Shown: piece after piece, positions 1-6,368 of the stretch
Position numbering within the stretch: the first letter of the stretch is position 1
Layout of the letters: each line of letters opens with the position of its first letter
NCBI GenBank assembly: GCA_031401235.1
Contig: JANNRJ010000006.1
Coordinates: 1-23,313 of the forward strand
Length of the DNA stretch: 23,313 nucleotides
Direction of reading: 5' to 3'
Origin: UBA3006 sp031401235
GTDB taxonomy: Bacteria; Actinomycetota; Acidimicrobiia; Acidimicrobiales; Ilumatobacteraceae
Translations under genes and position numbers: made by a program
The notes under the pieces: generated by a model
Database searches by the model: none
Told to the model about the DNA's origin: nothing
The model's input: the letters and a program-made list of their open reading frames with translations, nothing else

Positions 1-347
1 CATTGGCTTCGGAAATAGTATCGCTCTCTGAAAATGAGAAAGTCGAATCTAACCATCTATCAGAGTCGCGTGATGAACTTGTGAGTTCTCAAACTGCCAT
101 TAGACATGAGATTCAAGAATTGGACGAGCACCGATCAGCAATAAGTCTCGTCATTCCAGGACGACATCTTGCTGATTATGAAAGTAAACGTAAACACATC
201 GCAGGGGGAGCCGTTGCTGAATTACATGGTCCAACCTGCCAGTCCTGTCACTTGGATATTGCTCGTGGTGAACTTGACGCGATGAAAAAGTTGCCGGCAG
301 ATGAGTTTCCCGAGTGCCCGAACTGTGGCTGTTACCTCGTAATCTAA
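1..347 (+). CDS. C4-type zinc-ribbon domain protein, 3' part
   Basis: This is the C-terminal portion of a protein whose start lies before the window; the frame is open from the first bases and ends at TAA 345-347. The N-terminal part is charged and helix-prone, like the long coiled-coil hairpin that precedes the ribbon in the CT398/DUF164 zinc-ribbon family. The end carries two cysteine pairs, CQSC and CPNC, about 26 residues apart, as expected for a structural zinc ribbon. A glycine/alanine stretch with GPTCQSCH is typical of the family. The molecular role is not well established; nucleic-acid or protein binding is usually suggested. In Actinobacteria such genes are often found near rnpB, which fits the rnpB gene about 1.2 kb away. 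The family call is fairly sure; the function is not. Confidence 0.8.
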   Translation, partial: LASEIVSLSENEKVESNHLSESRDELVSSQTAIRHEIQELDEHRSAISLVIPGRHLADYESKRKHIAGGAVAELHGPTCQSCHLDIARGELDAMKKLPADEFPECPNCGCYLVI

Positions 348-354
348 GTCAATC

Positions 355-798
355 ATGTTTTTTTGGTTCGCCGGTACCGCAGTAGCGTCGGTTTGGTTTG
401 TTTTTCGAGACCCGCTATTTAACTATCGCTATTTAATTATTGGAGCCGTATTGCCCGACGTTGTTGACGGGTGGTTCGGTCATGTTGGTCCGCTGCACAG
501 CGTCGTTACGAGCGTGCTGATGCTAATTGTGGCTATGTTGGCCACCATTGGGTCACGTCCGCGACGCAAACGCTTGCTTGCCGGAGTTATTGGTGTGTTT
601 ATGCACCTTGTATTTGACGGCGCATTTCTCAATACAAAAGTGTTTTGGTGGCCCATTGGTGGTCTGGGCCTGAGCAATGTTTCATTGCCATCGGTAGATC
701 GGGGATGGTGGAATGTTGTTTTGGAGATCGTCGGCGTGTTGCTATGTATCTGGACTCGGCGACGAGTGCGGGTGACGGTGAGTCAACCTCACTCGTAG
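355..798 (+). CDS. Membrane-bound metal-dependent hydrolase-like protein (YdjM/DUF457-like)
   Basis: A 147-residue polytopic membrane protein starting 7 nt after the zinc-ribbon gene, so probably cotranscribed with it. Four or so hydrophobic segments are visible (about residues 1-16, 25-37, 47-65, 78-92 and 120-135). Between them are polar motifs, LPDVVDGWFG and GPLHS near residues 33-49 and HLVFDG near 83-88. This His/Asp arrangement at membrane edges resembles the DUF457/YdjM family of putative inner-membrane metal-dependent hydrolases. The C-terminus is basic (RRRVRV). The last codons run through the left copy of an 18-bp repeat of the rnpB 3' end (772-789), so the present C-terminus may have been created by an insertion there. 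Family assignment is tentative and the substrate is unknown. Confidence 0.55.
   Translation: MFFWFAGTAVASVWFVFRDPLFNYRYLIIGAVLPDVVDGWFGHVGPLHSVVTSVLMLIVAMLATIGSRPRRKRLLAGVIGVFMHLVFDGAFLNTKVFWWPIGGLGLSNVSLPSVDRGWWNVVLEIVGVLLCIWTRRRVRVTVSQPHS
772..789. repeat. 18-bp direct repeat, left copy (rnpB 3'-end duplicate)
   Basis: The sequence GTGACGGTGAGTCAACCT is identical to 1560-1577, where it forms the 3' end of rnpB (its complement is the 3' strand of helix P1). Bases immediately outside differ (G versus A before, C versus A after). It lies inside the last codons of the membrane protein gene. The arrangement resembles an attachment-site duplication. Confidence 0.8.
775..796 (+). other. Hairpin at the end of the membrane protein gene
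   Basis: ACG-GTGAG pairs with CTCAC-CGT (one bulged T) around the loop TCAAC, a stem of 8 bp that includes the stop codon region. It spans the junction between the left repeat copy and the following segment. There is no T-run after it, so it is not a convincing terminator. Confidence 0.3.
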
Positions 799-886
799 GT
801 TAGGACGGCGCTACCTGTTGGGAATCACTGCGGATGTGACGCCGATCGACGCATGCCAACACGCATATGAACCACTTCTGTCGCAT

Positions 887-892
887 TAGTCT
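887..892 (+). promoter_or_regulatory. Possible -10 element for the excalibur gene
   Basis: TAGTCT lies 6 nt before the ATG at 899, so a transcript would begin at or next to the start codon (leaderless). No Shine-Dalgarno sequence precedes the ATG and no good -35 is visible. The same -10-to-start geometry occurs before glpD and perR in this window. Confidence 0.3.
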
Positions 893-898
893 GTAGAA

Positions 899-1123
899 AT
901 GAAACGTATTCTCCTACTTGTAGTTTTATCTACCTTTGTTTTGGTAAATCCTGCCGCAGCTAAGAGTTTCAAAAATTGCACAGATCTTCACAAGGTATAC
1001 CCCAATGGTGTGGCAAGGTCTGTGGCGGCGGTTGGATCGACGCGTGCGATAGTGAATTTGAAGGTATACAACGAAAATAGGAAGAGTGACCGTGACAAAG
1101 ACGGGATCGCTTGTGAAACCTAG
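899..1123 (+). CDS. Secreted excalibur calcium-binding domain protein
   Basis: A 74-residue protein. Residues 1-22 form a classic signal peptide (MKR, a hydrophobic core, then PAAA), with cleavage expected before KSFKNC. The mature part is an excalibur domain: FKNCTDL at the start, VY in the middle, and the calcium-binding loop DRDKDGIACE at the end, where the alternating Asp residues supply ligands and the two Cys may form a disulfide. The family is extracellular and common in Actinobacteria and Firmicutes, sometimes fused to nucleases; here the domain stands alone. The downstream lipoprotein gene overlaps its end. Both lie in the segment bounded by the rnpB-end repeats. The domain call is confident; the role is unknown. 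Confidence 0.88.
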   Translation: MKRILLLVVLSTFVLVNPAAAKSFKNCTDLHKVYPNGVARSVAAVGSTRAIVNLKVYNENRKSDRDKDGIACET

Positions 1124-1439
1124 TAAGTATTTGCTATTGCCGGCGATTGTGATGCTTGCCGGATGTGTTGGACTCAATCCAACAACTGATGCAATTATCC
1201 AGATTGATGCACCATCGTCACTTTGCTGGTCAGGCGCCATTGGCGATGCGACTCGTGAAGGGTGTGGATCTGCAGCAATAAATGTAGATTCGTCTATCGG
1301 AATTTTTGCCGCAACCGCTCAGAAGCAATCGGACGACAAACAGGCGTTGACAATTTCTTTGATTATCAAGGGAAAAGTGGTGGACTCCGCGACTACTACT
1401 GCAAGCTACGGAGTAGTCATAGTGAGCGGATCTGGGTGA
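1113..1439 (+). CDS. Small lipoprotein of unknown function
   Basis: A 108-residue protein if started at GTG 1113; an in-frame GTG at 1086 would add nine residues. The later start puts VKPSKYLLLP directly before a hydrophobic stretch and a lipobox, LAGC, so the mature protein should be lipid-anchored at that Cys. The start overlaps the stop of the excalibur gene by 11 nt, which suggests translational coupling. The mature part is Ser/Thr/Ala-rich and beta-prone, with a central CWSGAIGDATREGCG and a C-terminal YGVVIVSGSG. I do not recognise the family; a small beta-sandwich extracellular domain is possible. It ends about 75 nt before a bidirectional terminator. Confidence 0.6.
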   Translation: MKPSKYLLLPAIVMLAGCVGLNPTTDAIIQIDAPSSLCWSGAIGDATREGCGSAAINVDSSIGIFAATAQKQSDDKQALTISLIIKGKVVDSATTTASYGVVIVSGSG

Positions 1440-1515
1440 TTTGGCGCCCCGACTGCAGGTCTCGCAAATACATAATGCCACGTCATGGGACGTTGCGCAC
1501 TGATTCACATCTTCT

Positions 1516-1557
1516 AAAAAATTAGAAGATGGGACAAGCATCCCAATCTAAGTTTTT
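1516..1557. terminator. Bidirectional rho-independent terminator between the lipoprotein gene and rnpB
   Basis: A two-part stem is formed by TTAGA (1522-1526) with TCTAA (1547-1551) and TGGGA (1530-1534) with TCCCA (1541-1545), loop CAAGCA. It is followed by TTTTT (1553-1557) on the plus strand and by six T on the minus strand (complement of 1516-1521). It can therefore end transcripts from the lipoprotein gene and from rnpB. The left arm can also pair in a competing perfect hairpin, CATCTTCTAA (1508-1517) with TTAGAAGATG (1522-1531). Confidence 0.7.
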
Positions 1558-1955
1558 GAGTGACGGTGAGTCAACCTATAAGCGGAGTTCTGTAGTGTCG
1601 ACGGTTTCCCGTCTCGACCGATGACCATCCCTCTATGCGATCTACCCGAAGGTCGCCCGTTACAAGTAACGGGCAAGCGGACCGCTTGTGCCTTCTGCGT
1701 GATCTTGCTTCGAATCGCGATACCAAGCCGCACAAATTGCTCCATGCGCTGGTGCGCTCTTACCGCACCGTTTCAACCTTGCCTGTGACGGCGGTCTTGC
1801 GACCGACACCCATCGGCGGTTTGTTTTCTGTTGCATCCTGCGTCAGGTCGCCCCGACCTGGCTTTCGCCAGCATTCCGTCCTGTGAAGCCCCGACTTTCC
1901 TCAGATCGGCAAGTAAAACTTGCTAACCCGCGATCATCCGGTCGACTCACCGTCG
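1558..1955 (-). ncRNA. rnpB: RNase P RNA, bacterial type A
   Basis: The catalytic RNA of RNase P, which removes 5' leaders from tRNA precursors. On the minus strand the conserved pieces occur in order: GAGGAAAGTC (complement of 1893-1902), ACAGAAAACA, then GGTAAGAGCGCACC (complement of 1751-1764), and near the 3' end ACAGAA followed by CCGCTTATAGG. Helix P1 is closed by an 11-bp match between GACGGTGAGTC at the 5' end (complement of 1944-1954) and GACTCACCGTC at the 3' end (complement of 1562-1572). The length of about 400 nt is normal for Actinobacteria. A -10-like TACACT lies just upstream and a terminator downstream. The exact ends are approximate. The 3' terminal 18 bp are duplicated at 772-789. 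Reading frames across this region are spurious. Confidence 0.95.
1560..1577. repeat. 18-bp direct repeat, right copy (3' end of rnpB)
   Basis: Identical to 772-789. This copy is functional sequence: it encodes the 3' strand of the RNase P RNA P1 helix and the start of the conserved 3' tail. The two copies bound a 770-bp segment. Confidence 0.8.
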
Positions 1956-1960
1956 GTCTC

Positions 1961-1966
1961 AGTGTA
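1961..1966 (-). promoter_or_regulatory. Possible -10 box for rnpB
   Basis: TACACT on the minus strand lies about 6 nt before the predicted rnpB 5' end, the spacing expected for a transcription start at about 1955. The -35 region (near 1984-1989) is weak and falls at the end of the neighbouring ferritin-like gene. Confidence 0.4.
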
Positions 1967-1984
1967 TGGCTGGTGGGAACAAGC

Positions 1985-2824
1985 TCAGCACGAAACAAAA
2001 TCGTAAGTCAAGGCATTGAGACTTGGGGTCTCCATTGTGATTGAAGTCTTCACTCCATCCGCATTAGGCGAACCAAACGGAACCCGCAGGATTGCCAGAT
2101 TGCCGAATGCTGAGGGAACTGCTACCACATTGGCAATTCCGGTGGCGGGATCAGCGGATGGTTCGATGCCACTCAAGCCTGGGTTAATTAGCTGGGCAAG
2201 AATCACGGCGTGGCGCACATTATTTTGACCAATACGAATTGTTTCGCCACGAAGTTTTGGATCTGAGAACTGACCAACAAATCCTTGATACATCTGAGCC
2301 GAAACTGTTTCAAAAGCGTGAGCAAGGGTCACGGTATCAAAAGCGACGTCTGGGTTATCGGGCGCCGTTATTAGATCGAATGCTGGCTTGATAATCAGTG
2401 AATTAATTCGTGAATTTGCGCAATCGAAAGTTGTACCACCAAGAGCCACTGCCAAAGTATTCAACGTTTCAGCATGAGCTAAGTGATCATCACGAAATCG
2501 CTTGGCGATTTCAGCAGTGGAAGCGAAGTCGCCAGAAAAGTAGCCTCCATCGATTGCTGCGGTGTACATATCTATGGAGTTGTACTCAACCGATACGGCT
2601 GTACGCAACAGAACCACATCGGTCACATCAACCTTGGGAAGTGATGAATTGGGCGGAATGGTTCCAATGCTGGCGATTGCATTATCGGCCGTGAGATCGT
2701 TTTTGCTACATGCCGCCAACAATGTCGCGGAGATCAATCCCATACCTCCAATACGGAAGAGGTCGCGTCGACTCAGTTCGGCTAAATGCGTTTTGGTTTT
2801 TTTGGGTATCGCCATCATTGTCAT
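1985..2824 (-). CDS. TAT-exported ferritin-like lipoprotein
   Basis: A 279-residue protein whose N-terminus combines a twin-arginine signal (SRRDLFRIGG, about residues 18-27) with a lipobox (LLAAC, about 35-39). It should therefore be exported folded and anchored as a lipoprotein. The mature part has a four-helix ferritin-like domain at about residues 70-215. Candidate metal ligands are the Glu in VEYNS, the DDHLAHAE cluster, the Glu in AFETVSAQMY and the His in NNVRHA. The last 60 residues are a less conserved tail rich in small and hydrophobic residues. Its ATG overlaps the stop of the upstream ferritin-like gene by 4 nt (ATGA), so the pair is coupled. Export via TAT would fit a protein needing cytoplasmic metal loading. 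Fold is likely; the reaction (iron handling or oxidation) is inferred. Confidence 0.75.
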   Translation of the reverse strand: MTMMAIPKKTKTHLAELSRRDLFRIGGMGLISATLLAACSKNDLTADNAIASIGTIPPNSSLPKVDVTDVVLLRTAVSVEYNSIDMYTAAIDGGYFSGDFASTAEIAKRFRDDHLAHAETLNTLAVALGGTTFDCANSRINSLIIKPAFDLITAPDNPDVAFDTVTLAHAFETVSAQMYQGFVGQFSDPKLRGETIRIGQNNVRHAVILAQLINPGLSGIEPSADPATGIANVVAVPSAFGNLAILRVPFGSPNADGVKTSITMETPSLNALTYDFVSC

Positions 2825-3339
2825 CCACCTGCCGAATTAGACGTAACGAGAGAGGCCGCGACATCGTTGAGCGCGGATGCAACATCCATTTTCGGTGCAC
2901 TGCCAAAAACGGCAGCATGTCGAGCTTCGACAATCAAAATTGAAGCGATAAGAGTGACAGCATCCATGCCAATGAGTGAACCAACGATCGTGGTATGGGT
3001 GGCAACGAGAATATTTTCAAGCGACTGCAAGGTGGGAAGTGATGTCGTGGACGCGGTAACCAGATCTGAATTGCTCGAGTAGAGCGATTCGTTGCGCTTG
3101 TTGATGGCGGATTTGCCAATGATTCCGTTTATTGCTTGTGCGTAAGCCGTGTGATGATCGCGGAATAGTTGAAGAACACCAGTCTGCTCATCGGAAAATG
3201 CCCCGGCCCGCAAAGCTGTGTCGTAAAGATCGCGTACCGCGAGCTCGGCGCTCTGGACATCATTGAGCATTATGAGGTCGGCTTCGGTGGGTTGGTTCGG
3301 CGGAATCGCCTGGGGAGTAACTGATTTCTTTGCTGGCAC
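2821..3339 (-). CDS. Ferritin-like domain protein, cytoplasmic partner
   Basis: A 172-residue protein started at GTG 3339, with AAAGGA about 8 nt upstream as a good ribosome binding site. It has no signal peptide or TAT motif. The helical repeat resembles its downstream neighbour: VQSAELAVRDLYDTAL (helix 1), FRDHHTAYAQAING (helix 2), a long hydrophobic helix 3 and IVEARHAAVFG (helix 4), giving His/Glu positions for a metal site. It is shorter and lacks the C-terminal tail of the neighbour, so the two look like diverged copies, one kept inside and one exported. The first 20 residues are Pro/Lys-rich. It lies 52 nt after the glpK stop on the same strand and may be cotranscribed. Ferritin-like family call is fairly sure; function is not known. 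Confidence 0.7.
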   Translation of the reverse strand: MPAKKSVTPQAIPPNQPTEADLIMLNDVQSAELAVRDLYDTALRAGAFSDEQTGVLQLFRDHHTAYAQAINGIIGKSAINKRNESLYSSNSDLVTASTTSLPTLQSLENILVATHTTIVGSLIGMDAVTLIASILIVEARHAAVFGSAPKMDVASALNDVAASLVTSNSAGG

Positions 3340-3391
3340 TTTGGAAGTCCTTTCTGGTCAGGGTCTGGTTTGCAAACGGGGCGCTATAAAT

Positions 3392-4837
3392 CTAGAAGTC
3401 GAGCGAGGATAGCGCAGGTATCCAACCCTTTGATTTGGCAATCGCTTCGTGCCATTGGTTCCGGTCGAGACTCGTCGTCGGATTAACTACAGATGCGGGT
3501 TTCCATGTCGATGCCGCCTCGGCTAATGAACCCCAGGTTCCAACAGCAATACCTGCCAGAAATGCCGCACCTAGGGTGGTGGCTTCGGCGACTGGAGATA
3601 CTTCGATTGGTCGCATCGATGTATTTGCCAGAGCCTGAATAAAAGTGTTATTTCGGCTCATCCCGCCGTCAATGCGCAACGAATCGATTGATAGACCGGT
3701 ATCGCCAACGGCTGCTTCAACCAAGTCGGCTCCTCGATGAGCTACACCTTCTAACACCGCGCGCACGATATGAGCACGGGTTGTTCCCCGCGTTATCCCA
3801 AAGAGCGATCCTCTGGCCCCGTAATCCCAATGAGGAGTACCTAAACCAAGCAATGCCGGGACATAGACGACACCGTCGGAAGTAGCAACTTGTGCGGCGA
3901 CTTCATCGCTTTGTGACGCAGAGTCAATTATTTGCAAATCATCGCGAAGCCATTCAATGTTGGTTCCGGCGGAAAGCATGATTGCCTCCGCACCCCATGA
4001 CACGCCTTTTACATCGCTATATACAACTATCGGAAACGTTCCATGTGGTCCACGCTGTGCAAACTTTGGAGTATTACTCCCAACAAAGACATCCAGCATT
4101 CCGCCGGTTCCAAACGTAATCTTTGTTTGTCCTGGATTCACGCAACCTTGCCCGATGAGCGAAGCTTGCTGATCACCAACCAAACTAGCTATCGGCGGAG
4201 AGCCGGAAAGAGCGCTGGCATCGCCAATAATGCCAGAACTGTAAACCACCGTCGGCAGCATCAATTCATCCAGCTCCATGAGTTCCAGTGCTTGTGGTGA
4301 CCACACGGATGAAGTTGAAGATAATAAACCCGTCACCGCTGCGTTTGAAAAATCAGTGACATGAAGTTCCCCTTTGGAAAGGACATAGGCGACCCAGGTA
4401 TCAACCGTTCCGATCCGAATTCGTGTGCGATCTCTAACAGAATAGTTTTTGAGCATCCAGGATGCCTTTGTTGCGGTCTGGTTTGGGGCGAGAATAAGTC
4501 CGTGTTCGGCGCGCACCGTGAGGCATTCCATCACCGTGCGTAAATCCTGCCAACCGAGTGCGGGTCCAATCGGAATTCCAGAATCATGATCCCATACGAT
4601 CGTCGATGCCCGCTGATTTGTGATGCCGACAGCATCAACAGGGCCACCGGCGGTTAGAGATGTAGTTGCCACCCGCAGTACCGCATCACGCATCGCCATT
4701 GCGTCAAATTCAACCAAACCCGGAAACGGTGTGGATGGAGCAAACGCCTCGTATGAGTAACTGTCGATTGATCCATCGGCACGCACGATAGATGCTCGAA
4801 GACCGCTTGTTCCCACATCAATGACGAGCACGCTCAC
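3392..4837 (-). CDS. glpK: Glycerol kinase (FGGY family)
   Basis: ATP-dependent phosphorylation of glycerol to sn-glycerol-3-phosphate in the cytoplasm. The protein is about 481 residues, near the usual 495-500. Visible FGGY landmarks are the N-terminal phosphate loop VIDVGTSGLRAS, GWQDLRT, the substrate-region VDTWVAY, LVGDQQASLIGQG (the conserved GDQQA aspartate), FGTGGML, and the C-terminal LRIDGGMSRNNTFIQ and EATTLGAAFLAG. I chose GTG 4837 because it overlaps the TGA of the flavoenzyme gene (GTGA), a usual coupling arrangement; GTG 4843 is two codons earlier. Third gene of the glpD / flavoenzyme / glpK block. Other FGGY sugar kinases are possible on motif grounds alone, but context and the GDQQA motif favour glycerol. 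Confidence 0.85.
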   Translation of the reverse strand: MSVLVIDVGTSGLRASIVRADGSIDSYSYEAFAPSTPFPGLVEFDAMAMRDAVLRVATTSLTAGGPVDAVGITNQRASTIVWDHDSGIPIGPALGWQDLRTVMECLTVRAEHGLILAPNQTATKASWMLKNYSVRDRTRIRIGTVDTWVAYVLSKGELHVTDFSNAAVTGLLSSTSSVWSPQALELMELDELMLPTVVYSSGIIGDASALSGSPPIASLVGDQQASLIGQGCVNPGQTKITFGTGGMLDVFVGSNTPKFAQRGPHGTFPIVVYSDVKGVSWGAEAIMLSAGTNIEWLRDDLQIIDSASQSDEVAAQVATSDGVVYVPALLGLGTPHWDYGARGSLFGITRGTTRAHIVRAVLEGVAHRGADLVEAAVGDTGLSIDSLRIDGGMSRNNTFIQALANTSMRPIEVSPVAEATTLGAAFLAGIAVGTWGSLAEAASTWKPASVVNPTTSLDRNQWHEAIAKSKGWIPALSSLDF

Positions 4838-6336
4838 GGCCACACCGCATTTCCGCGACGAGACGGCAATCCAAGTTTTCCTGGATTCAGAATGTCACCA
4901 GGATCCAGTGCTATCTTTAGCGCTTTCAAAACCCCAAATCCTCCGCCAAGAGATTCGGCCATAAACCGACCCCGGCTAATTCCAATTCCATGATGATGCG
5001 AAATGTTCGACCCTGCCGAAATTGCTGCTCGTTGGGCGGCATCCCACAGCGCGACGTACTGCGCATCAAGTTTGTCATGTTCGACCTCGGCAGCAAATGT
5101 GAAATATAAACAAGCTCCGTCAAGATAACTGTGGGAGAGATGACATGTCGCGACCCGAGTTCCTGACATCTCCAACAATGCAGATCGAACTTTGTCAACG
5201 ATCATCGGCAATTTTGACCAAGGAGCCGATACTTCCATGGTGTCGACGATGTAGCCCTTGCGGGTGAGTGCTTGCAGTCCGGAAGTGTCGTTGCGGTGGT
5301 TCATCCATCGCTCCACCAAATCAATGTCGCTATTAATTGCTCCATGGCGGTGCGCGGCGGCTTCGACAATTCGCATCGTTGCATCGATGAGTATCTCGTC
5401 CCCCGTGTCCAAAACGAGAAGGGTGCAGGTGGAACCATCGGTGCCATGAGATCGGGCGCTCTCAAATTGATCGTACAAACGCAATACGGCAGGGGATGCG
5501 CCGGCTCGAATAATGTCCCGACAAATCTTGATGCCGTCATTGAATGACGCAATGGAGTACGCGGCTCGGCGTTCATACAACGGCAGAGGATGTGCCCGAA
5601 GCCAGACACGGGTCAAAATCCCCAGGGTTCCCTCACTGCCGACAAATATTGAGGTGAGGTCTGGACCTGTGGCAGAGGCTGGTGCCCCTCCCGTGATAAT
5701 CACCGATCCATCGGCAAGCACAACTTCAAGTGCCACCACCATGTGTTCAATTTTTCCATAGCGTGTCGAAAACTGGCCAGCGCCGCGACAGGCGACCCAT
5801 CCACCGACGGTCGATATATCGAAAGATTGCGGAAAGTGCCCAACCGTGAGTTGATGTCGAATACGAAGTTCATCTTCGAACTCGGGACCAAAGGTGCCAG
5901 GCAGAACTTCGACAATGCCAGACTCAGCATCAACATTGCAGATCCCAGACATTGAGGTTGCATCCAAGACAACCCCGCCATATATCGGAATAGCCGCCCC
6001 ACATACTCCGCTTCGCCCGCCCGACACTGTAAGAGGTACATCGTGTGCCGTACAGATGCGAACTATTCCAAGTACCTGTTCAGTCGAAATTGGTCGGCAC
6101 ACTGCGAACGGGCGCCGCGGGATGACTCCGGCAAGCGACCAATGCATTGTTAGTGGCCACCAATCGCGACCATGCTCAGCCGTGTCCAAGGAATTTACCG
6201 AAGTATCGCAGACCAATTTCAAGGCTTCAATGACATCACTATCGATTGAATTGGTGACAGAACTTGCGCCGAGGAACTTTTCGGTAAGGGTCTCCGGTTC
6301 AACGCCAAATTCAATCGGTTCCGTTGGATGTCCCAT
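4834..6336 (-). CDS. FAD-linked oxidase, alkylglycerone-phosphate-synthase-like
   Basis: A 500-residue flavoprotein of the vanillyl-alcohol-oxidase/AGPS group. The FAD (PP) domain covers about residues 75-250, with VSGGRSGVCGAA, FDISTVGGWVACRGAGQFSTRYGKIE and GSEGTLGILTRVWLR. The C-terminal part has CHLSHSYLDGACLYF, the HHHGIG triple-His motif and LDPGDILNPGKLG. STRYG, the CHLSH...DGACLYFTF block and HHHGIG are hallmarks of alkylglycerone phosphate synthase, which swaps the acyl group of acyl-DHAP for a fatty alcohol to make ether lipids. Bacterial homologues are often annotated only as FAD-binding oxidases and their activity is usually untested. It sits between glpD and glpK (33-nt gap, 4-nt overlap), which makes a DHAP- or glycerol-phosphate-derived substrate plausible. 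A 2-hydroxyacid oxidase role remains possible. Confidence 0.75.
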   Translation of the reverse strand: MGHPTEPIEFGVEPETLTEKFLGASSVTNSIDSDVIEALKLVCDTSVNSLDTAEHGRDWWPLTMHWSLAGVIPRRPFAVCRPISTEQVLGIVRICTAHDVPLTVSGGRSGVCGAAIPIYGGVVLDATSMSGICNVDAESGIVEVLPGTFGPEFEDELRIRHQLTVGHFPQSFDISTVGGWVACRGAGQFSTRYGKIEHMVVALEVVLADGSVIITGGAPASATGPDLTSIFVGSEGTLGILTRVWLRAHPLPLYERRAAYSIASFNDGIKICRDIIRAGASPAVLRLYDQFESARSHGTDGSTCTLLVLDTGDEILIDATMRIVEAAAHRHGAINSDIDLVERWMNHRNDTSGLQALTRKGYIVDTMEVSAPWSKLPMIVDKVRSALLEMSGTRVATCHLSHSYLDGACLYFTFAAEVEHDKLDAQYVALWDAAQRAAISAGSNISHHHGIGISRGRFMAESLGGGFGVLKALKIALDPGDILNPGKLGLPSRRGNAVWP

Positions 6337-6368
6337 CGGTCATCAGATTAGGCGTTTGGCGACAATTA

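Larger units (their letters stand above)
790..1559. mobile_element. Putative small inserted segment between rnpB-end repeats
   Basis: This 770-bp segment lies between the two exact 18-bp copies of the rnpB 3' end. It carries two small secreted-protein genes and a bidirectional terminator, and no integrase or transposase. If the segment and one repeat copy are removed, the membrane protein reading frame continues into rnpB and stops at a TAG about 24 bases after the repeat, so the pre-insertion arrangement is easy to reconstruct. It may be a remnant or a cassette mobilised in trans. The repeat is directly seen; the insertion history is inferred. Confidence 0.4.

Noticed and set aside
1548..1886. 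Open reading frames on both strands across 1548-1886
   Set aside because: They lie over the RNase P RNA, whose conserved blocks and P1 pairing explain the sequence.
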